Shown here: piece by piece, positions 10,001 to 17,880 of the stretch | How the letters are laid out: every line of letters begins with the position of its first letter | Position numbering within the stretch: position 1 is the first letter of the stretch | DNA from: Candidatus Berkiella cookevillensis | GTDB lineage: Bacteria > Pseudomonadota > Gammaproteobacteria > Berkiellales > Berkiellaceae | Reading direction: 5' to 3' | DNA length: 64,000 nucleotides | Assembly (NCBI RefSeq): GCF_001431315.2 | Contig: NZ_LKHV02000001.1 | Coordinates: 2,046,001 to 2,110,000, forward strand | Notes under the pieces: generated by a model | Databases searched by the model: none | What the model saw: only the letters and a program-made list of their open reading frames with translations | Told to the model about the DNA's origin: nothing | Translations under genes and position numbers: made by a program

Positions 10001-10795
10001 AGTCGTTGTAAGTGGGATATGCGAAGTATACAACACCATTGTATTTCCTTCTGGTGTCGTAATTTGTATGCCTGCCAATATAGCGCTTTTAACTGAACCT
10101 GCTCTTGTAAAATTTAAATCAAGTGCGTACAAACCATCTGGCCCAGCAGAAGCACCTTCGAGAAAAATATTGCCTGTTAGCGTAGCAAAAGGCTCATCTC
10201 TTAACTCAAATTCATCTTGATGAAAATTAAGTAATGGTCCTGCAAGTAATGCGATAGCTATAGGAACACCATTGTTAGGAATAATAGGCGGTATTGTGAT
10301 GATGTGCTCAGATACAATAACTCTTGATTCTGTGTATATTTCCCTTTCAACAGATTCAATTTTTTTAAATTTAGAGAAATCATTTTCTGATTCACTTAAA
10401 CTAAAAGAACGTTCTATAGATAAAATCTTGTCTCTATGGCCTGATTGTAAAACAGTAACCATATCTGAACCACTATTATCAACAATGATGTCAAATAATT
10501 TTTCGATGTCTAGATCAAGAAAATCTACAATAACTTCATTTTTTGAAGCTTGCTGAAAGCTTTTTAGCTTTTTTTGAAATTCTGCTGCATCCATTGAAAC
10601 ATATTGTAAGAATCTATCTTCAAAAGCTGAAGAAATACCTTGATGTGGTAAAACTGCTTTCTCGGCAGAAAGAAGCGCATATTTAGAGGGAGGTGCTTTT
10701 GGTATTTTAATGCTATATTCAACGTTTTTATACGTTGTTTTAATAATTTTAAAATTGCTTATTGAGTTACTTGCCTTCGCCATGCCACAAGCCAT
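7043..10795 (-). CDS. Giant cadherin/Ig-repeat secreted protein (1250 aa)
   Basis: The smallest of three paralogous giants. Order by residue: ~30-150 the N-terminal module shared with the other two (AEKAVLP..., FLDLDIEKLF..., IESVEREIY); ~160-320 a beta domain (TLTGNIFLEGASAGPDGL, TTPEGNTMVLYTS); ~320-570 VCBS/cadherin-like domains; ~570-870 three 111-residue cadherin-like repeats, the middle one lacking 34 residues; ~877-1020 an unassigned beta domain; ~1020-1180 a calcium-binding domain with EF-hand-like loops DANHDGLVTD, DSNKDGVFDA and DINQDGISQA; then a ~70-residue tail ending DTFVHLI. There is no Sec signal and no RTX nonapeptide repeat. Type I secretion is inferred from the architecture. 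Two starts are possible: the ATG at 10795 has AGGG directly abutting it; the ATG at 10783 gives MAKASNS, which parallels the MAKNKS start of the 4580-residue paralogue. Confidence 0.8.
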   Translation of the reverse strand: MACGMAKASNSISNFKIIKTTYKNVEYSIKIPKAPPSKYALLSAEKAVLPHQGISSAFEDRFLQYVSMDAAEFQKKLKSFQQASKNEVIVDFLDLDIEKLFDIIVDNSGSDMVTVLQSGHRDKILSIERSFSLSESENDFSKFKKIESVEREIYTESRVIVSEHIITIPPIIPNNGVPIAIALLAGPLLNFHQDEFELRDEPFATLTGNIFLEGASAGPDGLYALDLNFTRAGSVKSAILAGIQITTPEGNTMVLYTSHIPLTTTAAGDYIYTLNHPVLHIPGPDVIVVNHPQLGQIFVDVFNYTIVDSNYDSATSTISVQIVDDVAEANDNLNTVKETLLFVNGIETVTGNLLTDDDGFGIDLGADGIHILSVNGVVDGGVGDLDGAAGSIKTRTDYNTGTGIVTGELTVNTTTGAYTFELIDASSIPDAELTTQHVSTYTIIDADGDTSNANLTVTVTLNQAPIANNDAFSTNEDNPVTIAAPGVLINDTDPNAPDDTMAVVSIDTTGTIGNVIYNANGEITYDPNGQFEALAAGAQTTDSFTYTIEDAEGLSDTATVVVTINGVNDAPIVNNVTASGNEDAASIAITLTGSDVDGTIASFNLKNLPANGILYTDAALTAIAAINTDYAAVANELELYFVPALNFNGDVTFDYAAKDDLGLASVADGTATITVISVNDAPVVNNVNGILYTDVALTVIAAINTDYAAVANELELYFVPALNFNGDVTFDYAAKDDIGLASAADGTATITVISVNDAPVVDNVTASGNEDAASIAITLTGSDVDGTIASFDLKSLPANGVLYTDVALTAVAAINTDYAAVANELELYFVPALNFNGDVSFDYAAKDDLGLASAVDGTATITVISVNDAPVVNNIEGDIVNYPLEMLGAPQILDQGALATVLDVDSADFDGGTLNVEITANAVPTEDMLGIRSTAGQIEVAGFSVTYAGTEIGVLDATSIATKLLINLNADATPANVAALISAITYTNTELVLPDVTARTVSFTVTDGDGGTSNTANILIDVGDILPPVVLDLGGDGIELISAQNSNVSFEKNGMHYKMGWVGPNDAILAYDANHDGLVTDLSEINLTLYHPDAKTDLEGLKLAFDSNKDGVFDAADEHFKDFLIWQDINQDGISQASEITPLVDSHIKAIHLDSDNHIERVDGNIVFGTTTYETKQGDIFLASDLGLAILPVQPSSTSEKNPVMLSDVLVLDSTEDLIRETEEVAVLYQPVLPSLSEVMPEIDTFVHLI
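8185..9090 (-). repeat. Three 111-aa cadherin-like repeats, middle copy truncated
   Basis: Equivalent points in the outer copies are 564 bp apart rather than 666 (two units of 333). The shortfall of 102 bp equals 34 codons. The lost part runs from just after NDAPVVNNV to NGILYTD in the middle copy. The remaining DNA of the three units is nearly identical. Confidence 0.8.
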
Positions 10796-10890
10796 CCCTA
10801 CTAAAATTTATCTCACAGAATCGTGAGATCATCCATTATTTACGATTCATACACTATAACATTTGTTTAAGTAATTGATTTGCTCATCAA

Positions 10891-10912
10891 TAATCCTGTT
10901 ACCGTAGTACGA
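10891..10912. promoter_or_regulatory. Degenerate copy of the adhesin-gene upstream motif
   Basis: The plus strand reads CTGTTACCGTAGTAC about 105 bp before the start of the 1250-residue gene. It resembles CTGTACCNAGGTAC found at ~96 and ~103 bp before the two larger paralogues, but has extra bases and a broken dyad. Its matching distance from the start is the main support. The rest of this 258-bp gap holds a short CCCAAT/ATTGGG hairpin near 10973-10987 and nothing else I recognise. Confidence 0.4.
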
Positions 10913-11053
10913 GTGCACAATCTTTATCATTTTAATTTACAAAACTAACAACATGGTTATAAGCCCAATCTCATTGGGTTTCCCATAGTAACACAAAAAA
11001 AACCAATAAGTTTATTAACTAAAAACTGCATCTTTCTTATAGCGGAGAGGCGA

Positions 11054-14000
11054 TTAATCCAAAGGGTTAGAGTGATCTGCCGTCTCTAATTGATGTGCCA
11101 TATTTTCTATATCTGAAACCGCTAATGAAATATTTTTATACGCAATATCAGAATATTGACTTGTATTATCTATTGAGAATAGAGCTGTTAATTCAACTGA
11201 GGTTTCATAGATAGCAGAAACATTTTTAAGATCTAAAGGATTTTCCTGTGAAAGAATCTCACTCATATTAATAGGTTCCATTTTATATGCAGAACTTAGC
11301 TGTAATTGCACATCTGCTGCCAAATGCGTATTTCCATCTGTCGTTTGGTAAGAGGTGTAGCCTGTAATTAAATTACCTTCAATTACACTTGATTGATTAT
11401 CTGAATTCAAATTGATATGCACAATACCACTCTCAGATAAACTTAACATTTCATTAAAATCAATAACACCATTGCCATTTGCATCTCGCCAAATAGAAAA
11501 GCTATTGAATTTTTCATCTGATACATCGAAAATACCATCTTGATTACTATCAAAGCCCAATCGAAGACCATCTAAATCGGTTTTAGCATCTGGATGATAT
11601 AAGCTCAAATTAATTTCAGATATATCACTAATTTTTCCATCCTGATCGGCATCATATACCAAAATACCATCATCAGAAGATGCCCAACCAATTTTGTAAT
11701 TTACGCCATTAATAAACATTGAAACAGGAGAATTTTCAAAAGAAAGCAATTCAACGCCATCACCATCTAAATCCAAAATAATGGGAGGCACAAAGGCTTG
11801 ATATTCATAAGAGCCAATATCTTGAATACCAACAACTGCACCACCGCGCTGATCAGCTGTTGCATCATTCAATGCACCTGCGTTAATAGCAAGACTGCCT
11901 GCTAATAAAGCGTGTGTATAGGTATCGCCACCATTATCTTGTAAAGCACCTAGCTTCGCATCAATAACTGAATTACTAACGCCCGTAATATCCGTCGCTT
12001 GCGGTGTAAAATTAGCACCACTTCTATTGCCAATTAAATTATATCCATCTGAAACATAATTGCCTGATATATCTTTATTACCGACATTCTGAGCAACAAT
12101 TGTACTATACAAAGAAGTTGTTCCATCACTCTGAATACCACCGCTATTATTGTAACTAATATTTGTTGAATTATTTGTAATCGTACTATTATCTATATCT
12201 GTTGTTACCGTTGTATAAATGCCACCACCACTTAAGGTAACTGCAGAATTCCCAGAAATAGTACTATTGTCTATACCAAGATGCCCACCATTAATCGCAT
12301 AAATACCACCACCATATTGGTGAGCAGTATTGCCTGATATAGTGCTTGTTTCAATTGTTGTTACTGTATTGCTCACATATATTCCGCCACCGCTACCAGA
12401 GTTTGTTTTATTACCGGAAACAGTAGTATCTTCTATCGATAAGTTACCGCCCACATTATAAATTGCACCACCATTTTGTGATGCAGTATTACCAGATAAA
12501 ACGCTATCATCTAGCACAATAGTTGCATTATTAGAACCAATGGCGCCACCATTTAAAGCAGTATTACCTGAAAAATCTATATTTGAGCCATCTAAGGTGC
12601 CACCATTTAAATTAATGCCACCACCACTACTGCCTGCAACATTCCCAGAAATCACGCTATTATCTATGCTAACAGCGGTATTTTTTGCGTTAACGCCACC
12701 ACCATATGAGCCGCCACCTGATGCTTTATTATTTGAAATAGTCGTATCTTCTATAATAAGCGTACCACCATTTATATGAATACCAGCGCCTGATGCACCA
12801 CTATTTGTAACTGTGTTGCCTGTAATAATAGAATTTTCTACGGAAACATTACCACCTTGTGAGTTAATACCCGCACCATCTCCTGGCGCTGAATTATTAG
12901 AAATATTACTATTTTCTATGGAGATATTAGTATTAACTTCAGCATAAACAGCACCACCACCACTATAGCCACCCGTATTGTTATGGATGTTAACATTTGA
13001 AAAAATGAGCTCACTATTTGAATGTAAATAAATAGCCCCCCCTGCACTCACAGCGCTTTGTAAGGAGCTTCCCCCCGTAATACTCAAGTCTTGCAACTCT
13101 AAAGTTGCTGAATTGTGCACATCAAATACTCGGTCAATTCCACCACCATTGATGGTAGTATTTTGTGCGCCGATAATCGTGAGATTTTGCAAAATATCCA
13201 AATCTCCAGTATGTGCATTATTTTCTGCAGTATAACTGCCATAAAGATTGCCAATCGTTAACAAATAATTACCATTTGCTAATTGGATCACATCATCAAT
13301 ACCATCATTAAACAAATCAAAATTATTGGCTAAAATAACGGCCTCACGCAAAGACAATCCATCCCCTAATGCTGCTTGTGCATAAGCCTCTTCGTAGGTT
13401 TTGCCATTAAAATCGTAACCAGATAAATTATTTTCATCAGTAAATATATTTGGTGCAAGCCCAGATGGCGTATCATCTACAGCTATAACGGTGATCGTTG
13501 CTGTTTCATCAACCAAGCTTTCCATACCTAAATTATCTTTAGCGCCATAGTCAAAGCTTACATCACCATTAAAATCTGCATCTGGTACAAAATATAAAGT
13601 GAGACTGTTGGCTGTAGCTGTATAATCAGCACCTATTACAACCGCTGTTGTTAAACTGGAATCTGTATATAAAGTACCATTGCTGGGTAAACTTGATACA
13701 TTGAAGCTGGCAATTGTGCCATCCACATCACTGCCGGTTAAGATCACTGGGATTGAATCGGCATCTTCATCGCCACTTGCAGAAACGTCATTTACAACCG
13801 GTGCATCATTAACAGAAATTACAGTGATGGTCGCTGTTTCATCAACCAAGCTTTCTAAACCTAAATCATCTTTAGCGCCATACTCAAAACTTACATCACC
13901 ATTAAAGTCTGCGTCTGGTACAAAATATAAACTTAAGGCATTACCCACAGCGATATAATCATCTCCAACTACAACCGCTGTTGTTAAACTGGAGTCTGTA

Positions 14001-17000
14001 TATAAAGTACCATTGCTGGGTAAGCTTGATACATTGAAGCTGGCAATTGTGCCATCCACATCACTGCCGGTTAAGATCACTGGGATTGAGTCAGCATCTT
14101 CATTACCACTTGCAGAAACATCATTTACGACGGGCGCATCGTTAACAGAAATCACAGTGATGGTCGCTGTTTCATCAACCAAGCTTTCCAAACCTAAATT
14201 ATCTTTAGCACCATAGTCAAAACTTACATCACCATTAAAGTCTGCATCTGGTACAAAATATAAGCTTAAAGCATTGCTCGCAGCTGTATAATCAACACCT
14301 ATTACAACCGCTGTTGTTAAGGCTGCATCAGCATATAAAGTACCATTGCTGGGTAAGCTTGATACATTGAAGCTGGCAATTGTACCATCCACATCACTGC
14401 CTGTTAAGATCACTGGGATTGAGTCGGCATCTTCATCACCACTTGCAGAAACATCATTTACGACGGGCGCATCGTTAACAGAAATCACAGTGATGGTTGC
14501 GGTTTCATCAACCAAGCTTTCCAAGCCTAAATCATCTTTAGCGCCATACTCAAAACTTACATCACCATTAAAATCTGGTGCTGGCACAAAATATAAAGTG
14601 AGACTATTGGCTGTAGCTATATAATCAGCACCTATTACAACCGCTATTGTTAAGGCTGCATCGGCATATAAAGTACCATTGCTGGGTAAGCTTGATACAT
14701 TAAAGCTGGCAATTGTGCCATCAACGTCACTGCCTGTTAAGATCACTGTGATTGAGTCGGCATCTTCATTACCACTTGCAGAAACATCATTCACAACGGG
14801 TGCATCATTAACAGAAATTACAGTGATGGTCGCTGTTTCATCAACCAAGCTTTCCAAACCTAAATCATCTTTAGCGCCATACTCAAAACTCACATCACCA
14901 TTGAAGTTTGCATCTGGTACAAAATATAAACTTAGAGCATTCGCGGTAGCAATATAATCAACACCTGCAACCACTGCTGTACTCAAACTGGAATCTGTAT
15001 ATAAAATACCATTGCTGGGCAAACTAGATACGTTAAAGCTGGCAATTGTGCCATCAACATCACTGCCACTTAAGACAATCTCAATTGAAGCAGCATCTTC
15101 ATTACCACTTGCAGAGACATCATTCACCACAGGCGCATCATTTGTACCATTGATCGTAATATCAATTGTGCCACTGGCATTGTCAACGGCATCACCATAA
15201 CTCACTGCAAAGCTCTCAACTAAAGTCTCGCCATCGCCCAAGCCCTGCACCGCGGCATGATTATTATTTAAAGTATATTCCCAAGTACCATCGCCGAATA
15301 AGACCAAGCTACCATAGAGTCCTGCAACGGTAACACTGACACTATTGCCTCTGATGCTACCATCCGCATTATCTTGGATCGTTTGTATGGTGCTATTACC
15401 ATCTGCACTTGTGACAGACAATGTATTGACGTCTGTGACATCAACATCTGCAAAGCTGATCGCACCCGTAGCTGTTAAAACTGCATCTTCCGTCACTGCA
15501 CCAACAGCGCCGGTTAAGGTGGGTAAATCATTTGTACCATTGATGGTAACAATGATAGAGCCTGCTGCACTACCAACCGCATCAGCATAATTCACTGCAA
15601 AGTTTTCTGTTAAAGACCCACCACTGCCTAAGCCCTGCACCGCTGCATGTGCATTATTTAAAGTATATTCCCAAGTGCCATCGCCGAATAACACCAAACT
15701 ACCATAGAGTCCTGCAACAGTAACACTGACACTATTGCCTCTGATGCTACCATCCGCATTATCTTCGATGGTTTGTATGGTGCTATTACCATCTGCACTT
15801 GTGACAGACAATGTATTGACATCTGTTGTGTCAATGTCTGCAAAATTAATTGCGCCTGCCACTGCTAATACTGCGTCTTCTGTGACAGCACCACTATCGC
15901 CTGTTAGCGTTGGTAAATCATTCACTCCCTTAATAGTCACTGTGACTGTAGCGGTATCTTCTAACCCTTCAGCATCACGAACAGTATAAGTAAAAGTATC
16001 TGTTGCCTCTTCACCTTCAGCTAAATATTCGAATTTATTATTTGGATCATAATTTATTTTACCATTAGTATCAAAACTTACATTGCCAATAGTATCTGTT
16101 GTATTAAGATTGGTGATTTGAATTGTATCGCTTGGACTGTCTGGATCAATGTCGTTTGATAGTACATCAACAATAATAGGACTATCTTCATTGATGCTAA
16201 TTGCATCATCAACAGCATCTGGTCTTTGATTTAAATCAATCGATATTTCTAGTGTTTTGGTTGAGGTGTCACCATCATTGTCCATGATTGTATAGGTAGA
16301 AACATGCTTGGTTATAAGCTGACTATCAGGAACAGATTTTGCATCAACCAAAGAAAATGTATAAGCACCTGTTGCTAAAGTAACTGTTAATTCGCCTCTT
16401 ACAATACCGTTACCTGTATCATAATCTGTTTGAGTGGTTATGGAGCCATTCACCAAACCATCTAGATCACCAACCCCACCATCTTCAACTCCGTTTATTA
16501 GTACAATTTTCCCGCCATCTGCCCCAAATGAATCTACCCCAAAACCATCATTATCTGTTAATAAATTGCCAGATACGGCTTCTACGCCATTCACAAATAA
16601 ACTTGTTTCATTGACAGCATTAGTATTATCTGTCGCTGTTGGCTCATCATCTACTACTTGTGCAGAAAGAAAGGCTGTAGCGCTGTCGCCATTCCCATCT
16701 ACAATTGTATAGATAAATTTATCGATGTAAATTTGACCCAAAGAGGTATTTATATAGACAAGATCGCCATTAAAATCCTGCCCAATATCTGTTGTATCAT
16801 TAGGTAAATGTAAAATAGGATTATTTAAAGTATAAACGTAATCACCCACATTAATTCCCAGCGATGGAATAGCGGATGTATACAAAATCATTGTATTCCC
16901 TTCCGGGGTTGTAATTTCAATACCGCCTAATATAAAGCTTTTTAAAGAACCTGGCCTTGTAGAGCTTAAATCCAAGCTTCCCAATCCATCTGGGCCAGCA

Positions 17001-17638
17001 CTTGCGCCTTCTGCAAAAATATTACCTGTAAGCGTCACAGAGGACTGTGTTCTTAAAGCCGATTCAAATTGATGGAAACCAATAGAAGGCCCTGCCAGTA
17101 GGTTGGGGGCTGAGGGTAAACCATTCCCTGGCAAAATTGGAGGTAGCGATACTTCTTGGATTACAGTGGGTGGCTGAAAGTGTGTAAATAAGTCTCTCTC
17201 AACAGAATCAATCCCTCTAAATTTATTAATAACATCATCACGATTAAAAGCCGTATCTCTGCTAATAGATTCAACGCCTCCCTCACGTTGTGCTTGAACA
17301 ATAGACAAAGGATCTGTGCCCCCATCTTCTAACACAACGTTTAGCAATTCCTCTAAATTCATATCTAAGAAACCCTGCTCACCACCTGCTGCAGGTGCTT
17401 GCGTAAAAGCAGTTAATATCTCAAATGCATCATCATCCATTTCAACATATTCAAGAAATGCATCATGAAAAGGTGTAAAAATTCCCTCAAAAGGCAAAAT
17501 GGCACTTTCAGAAGATAACAATACATCTTCAACAAGAACTTTATCGATTAAAGGAGTATTAGCATCTAATTTAACGGCTAATTCAGAGTCTTTTTTTACT
17601 TTTGGCTCTACAACTTCTGACGATTTTTTTTCTGTCAT
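11054..17638 (-). CDS. Giant adhesin-like protein with VCBS, cadherin-like repeats and beta-helix (2194 aa)
   Basis: Second member of the giant family. Order by residue: ~1-160 the shared N-terminal module (LLSSESAILPFEGIF, FLDMNLEELLNVVLED, SISRDTAF); ~165-345 a beta domain (TLTGNIFAEGASAGPDG); ~345-575 VCBS/cadherin-like; ~575-833 two 130-residue VCBS repeats; ~833-1388 five 111-residue cadherin-like repeats; ~1390-1950 a right-handed beta-helix opening with LSLREAVILANN and closing like choice-of-anchor Q domains (GYNLIGN..., LQDNGGDTYTHALLAGS, DQRGG...DIGSYEY); ~1950-2115 the calcium-binding domain (DADQDGKISD, DSNQDGIFDV, DANGNGVIDF); then a tail ending AHQLETADHSNPLD. That tail resembles the end of the 4580-residue paralogue and may be the shared secretion signal. 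No Sec signal or RTX repeats. Predicted role: secreted or surface adhesin; inferred. Confidence 0.82.
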   Translation of the reverse strand: MTEKKSSEVVEPKVKKDSELAVKLDANTPLIDKVLVEDVLLSSESAILPFEGIFTPFHDAFLEYVEMDDDAFEILTAFTQAPAAGGEQGFLDMNLEELLNVVLEDGGTDPLSIVQAQREGGVESISRDTAFNRDDVINKFRGIDSVERDLFTHFQPPTVIQEVSLPPILPGNGLPSAPNLLAGPSIGFHQFESALRTQSSVTLTGNIFAEGASAGPDGLGSLDLSSTRPGSLKSFILGGIEITTPEGNTMILYTSAIPSLGINVGDYVYTLNNPILHLPNDTTDIGQDFNGDLVYINTSLGQIYIDKFIYTIVDGNGDSATAFLSAQVVDDEPTATDNTNAVNETSLFVNGVEAVSGNLLTDNDGFGVDSFGADGGKIVLINGVEDGGVGDLDGLVNGSITTQTDYDTGNGIVRGELTVTLATGAYTFSLVDAKSVPDSQLITKHVSTYTIMDNDGDTSTKTLEISIDLNQRPDAVDDAISINEDSPIIVDVLSNDIDPDSPSDTIQITNLNTTDTIGNVSFDTNGKINYDPNNKFEYLAEGEEATDTFTYTVRDAEGLEDTATVTVTIKGVNDLPTLTGDSGAVTEDAVLAVAGAINFADIDTTDVNTLSVTSADGNSTIQTIEDNADGSIRGNSVSVTVAGLYGSLVLFGDGTWEYTLNNAHAAVQGLGSGGSLTENFAVNYADAVGSAAGSIIVTINGTNDLPTLTGAVGAVTEDAVLTATGAISFADVDVTDVNTLSVTSADGNSTIQTIQDNADGSIRGNSVSVTVAGLYGSLVLFGDGTWEYTLNNNHAAVQGLGDGETLVESFAVSYGDAVDNASGTIDITINGTNDAPVVNDVSASGNEDAASIEIVLSGSDVDGTIASFNVSSLPSNGILYTDSSLSTAVVAGVDYIATANALSLYFVPDANFNGDVSFEYGAKDDLGLESLVDETATITVISVNDAPVVNDVSASGNEDADSITVILTGSDVDGTIASFNVSSLPSNGTLYADAALTIAVVIGADYIATANSLTLYFVPAPDFNGDVSFEYGAKDDLGLESLVDETATITVISVNDAPVVNDVSASGDEDADSIPVILTGSDVDGTIASFNVSSLPSNGTLYADAALTTAVVIGVDYTAASNALSLYFVPDADFNGDVSFDYGAKDNLGLESLVDETATITVISVNDAPVVNDVSASGNEDADSIPVILTGSDVDGTIASFNVSSLPSNGTLYTDSSLTTAVVVGDDYIAVGNALSLYFVPDADFNGDVSFEYGAKDDLGLESLVDETATITVISVNDAPVVNDVSASGDEDADSIPVILTGSDVDGTIASFNVSSLPSNGTLYTDSSLTTAVVIGADYTATANSLTLYFVPDADFNGDVSFDYGAKDNLGMESLVDETATITVIAVDDTPSGLAPNIFTDENNLSGYDFNGKTYEEAYAQAALGDGLSLREAVILANNFDLFNDGIDDVIQLANGNYLLTIGNLYGSYTAENNAHTGDLDILQNLTIIGAQNTTINGGGIDRVFDVHNSATLELQDLSITGGSSLQSAVSAGGAIYLHSNSELIFSNVNIHNNTGGYSGGGAVYAEVNTNISIENSNISNNSAPGDGAGINSQGGNVSVENSIITGNTVTNSGASGAGIHINGGTLIIEDTTISNNKASGGGSYGGGVNAKNTAVSIDNSVISGNVAGSSGGGINLNGGTLDGSNIDFSGNTALNGGAIGSNNATIVLDDSVLSGNTASQNGGAIYNVGGNLSIEDTTVSGNKTNSGSGGGIYVSNTVTTIETSTISGNTAHQYGGGIYAINGGHLGIDNSTISGNSAVTLSGGGIYTTVTTDIDNSTITNNSTNISYNNSGGIQSDGTTSLYSTIVAQNVGNKDISGNYVSDGYNLIGNRSGANFTPQATDITGVSNSVIDAKLGALQDNGGDTYTHALLAGSLAINAGALNDATADQRGGAVVGIQDIGSYEYQAFVPPIILDLDGDGVELLSFENSPVSMFINGVNYKIGWASSDDGILVYDADQDGKISDISEINLSLYHPDAKTDLDGLRLGFDSNQDGIFDVSDEKFNSFSIWRDANGNGVIDFNEMLSLSESGIVHINLNSDNQSSVIEGNLITGYTSYQTTDGNTHLAADVQLQLSSAYKMEPINMSEILSQENPLDLKNVSAIYETSVELTALFSIDNTSQYSDIAYKNISLAVSDIENMAHQLETADHSNPLD
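13478..15142 (-). repeat. Five tandem 333-bp (111-aa) cadherin-like units
   Basis: Equivalent positions recur at 13680, 14013, 14346, 14679 and 15012, an exact 333-bp period. Each unit runs from NDAPVVNDVSASG through DVDGTIASFNVSSLPSNG to DETATITVI. The units differ by scattered substitutions. Homologous units occur in the 1250-residue paralogue, and one diverged unit in the 4580-residue protein. Confidence 0.9.
15140..15920 (-). repeat. Two tandem 390-bp VCBS repeats
   Basis: Two nearly identical 130-residue units are offset by 390 bp (equivalent points 15345 and 15735). They read LPTLTG-AVTEDA... with FADVDVTDVNTLSVTSADG and GDGTWEYTLNN, the classic VCBS repeat signature found in large surface and secreted proteins. 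Confidence 0.88.
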
Positions 17639-17727
17639 ACAACGCCCAAATTCTATATGTGTAAGTACATTAACTATTATTGATTACAGCTTTATCTTCT
17701 AAAATTTAGTTGAACATAAAGAAAATA

Positions 17728-17748
17728 ATAACTGTACCTAGGTACTAC
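17728..17748. promoter_or_regulatory. Operator-like palindrome upstream of the 2194-aa gene
   Basis: GTACCTAGGTAC (17734-17745) is a perfect 12-bp palindrome, 96 bp before the start codon. The surrounding bases CTGTACCNAGGTACTA recur at 31724-31739, 103 bp before the 4580-residue gene. Conserved spacing and flanks suggest a regulator-binding site shared by the adhesin genes. The regulator is unknown. Confidence 0.5.
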
Positions 17749-17880
17749 AACCCCTATAAATTTGAAATTTTTAAAGAACTATATTTCAAATTTATAGATG
17801 TAAAAACAATTTTTAAAGCGTGTATCTCATCGTTTTATATATAGTATATCTTCGTACACCTCGCATAAACAATTTTTTCT

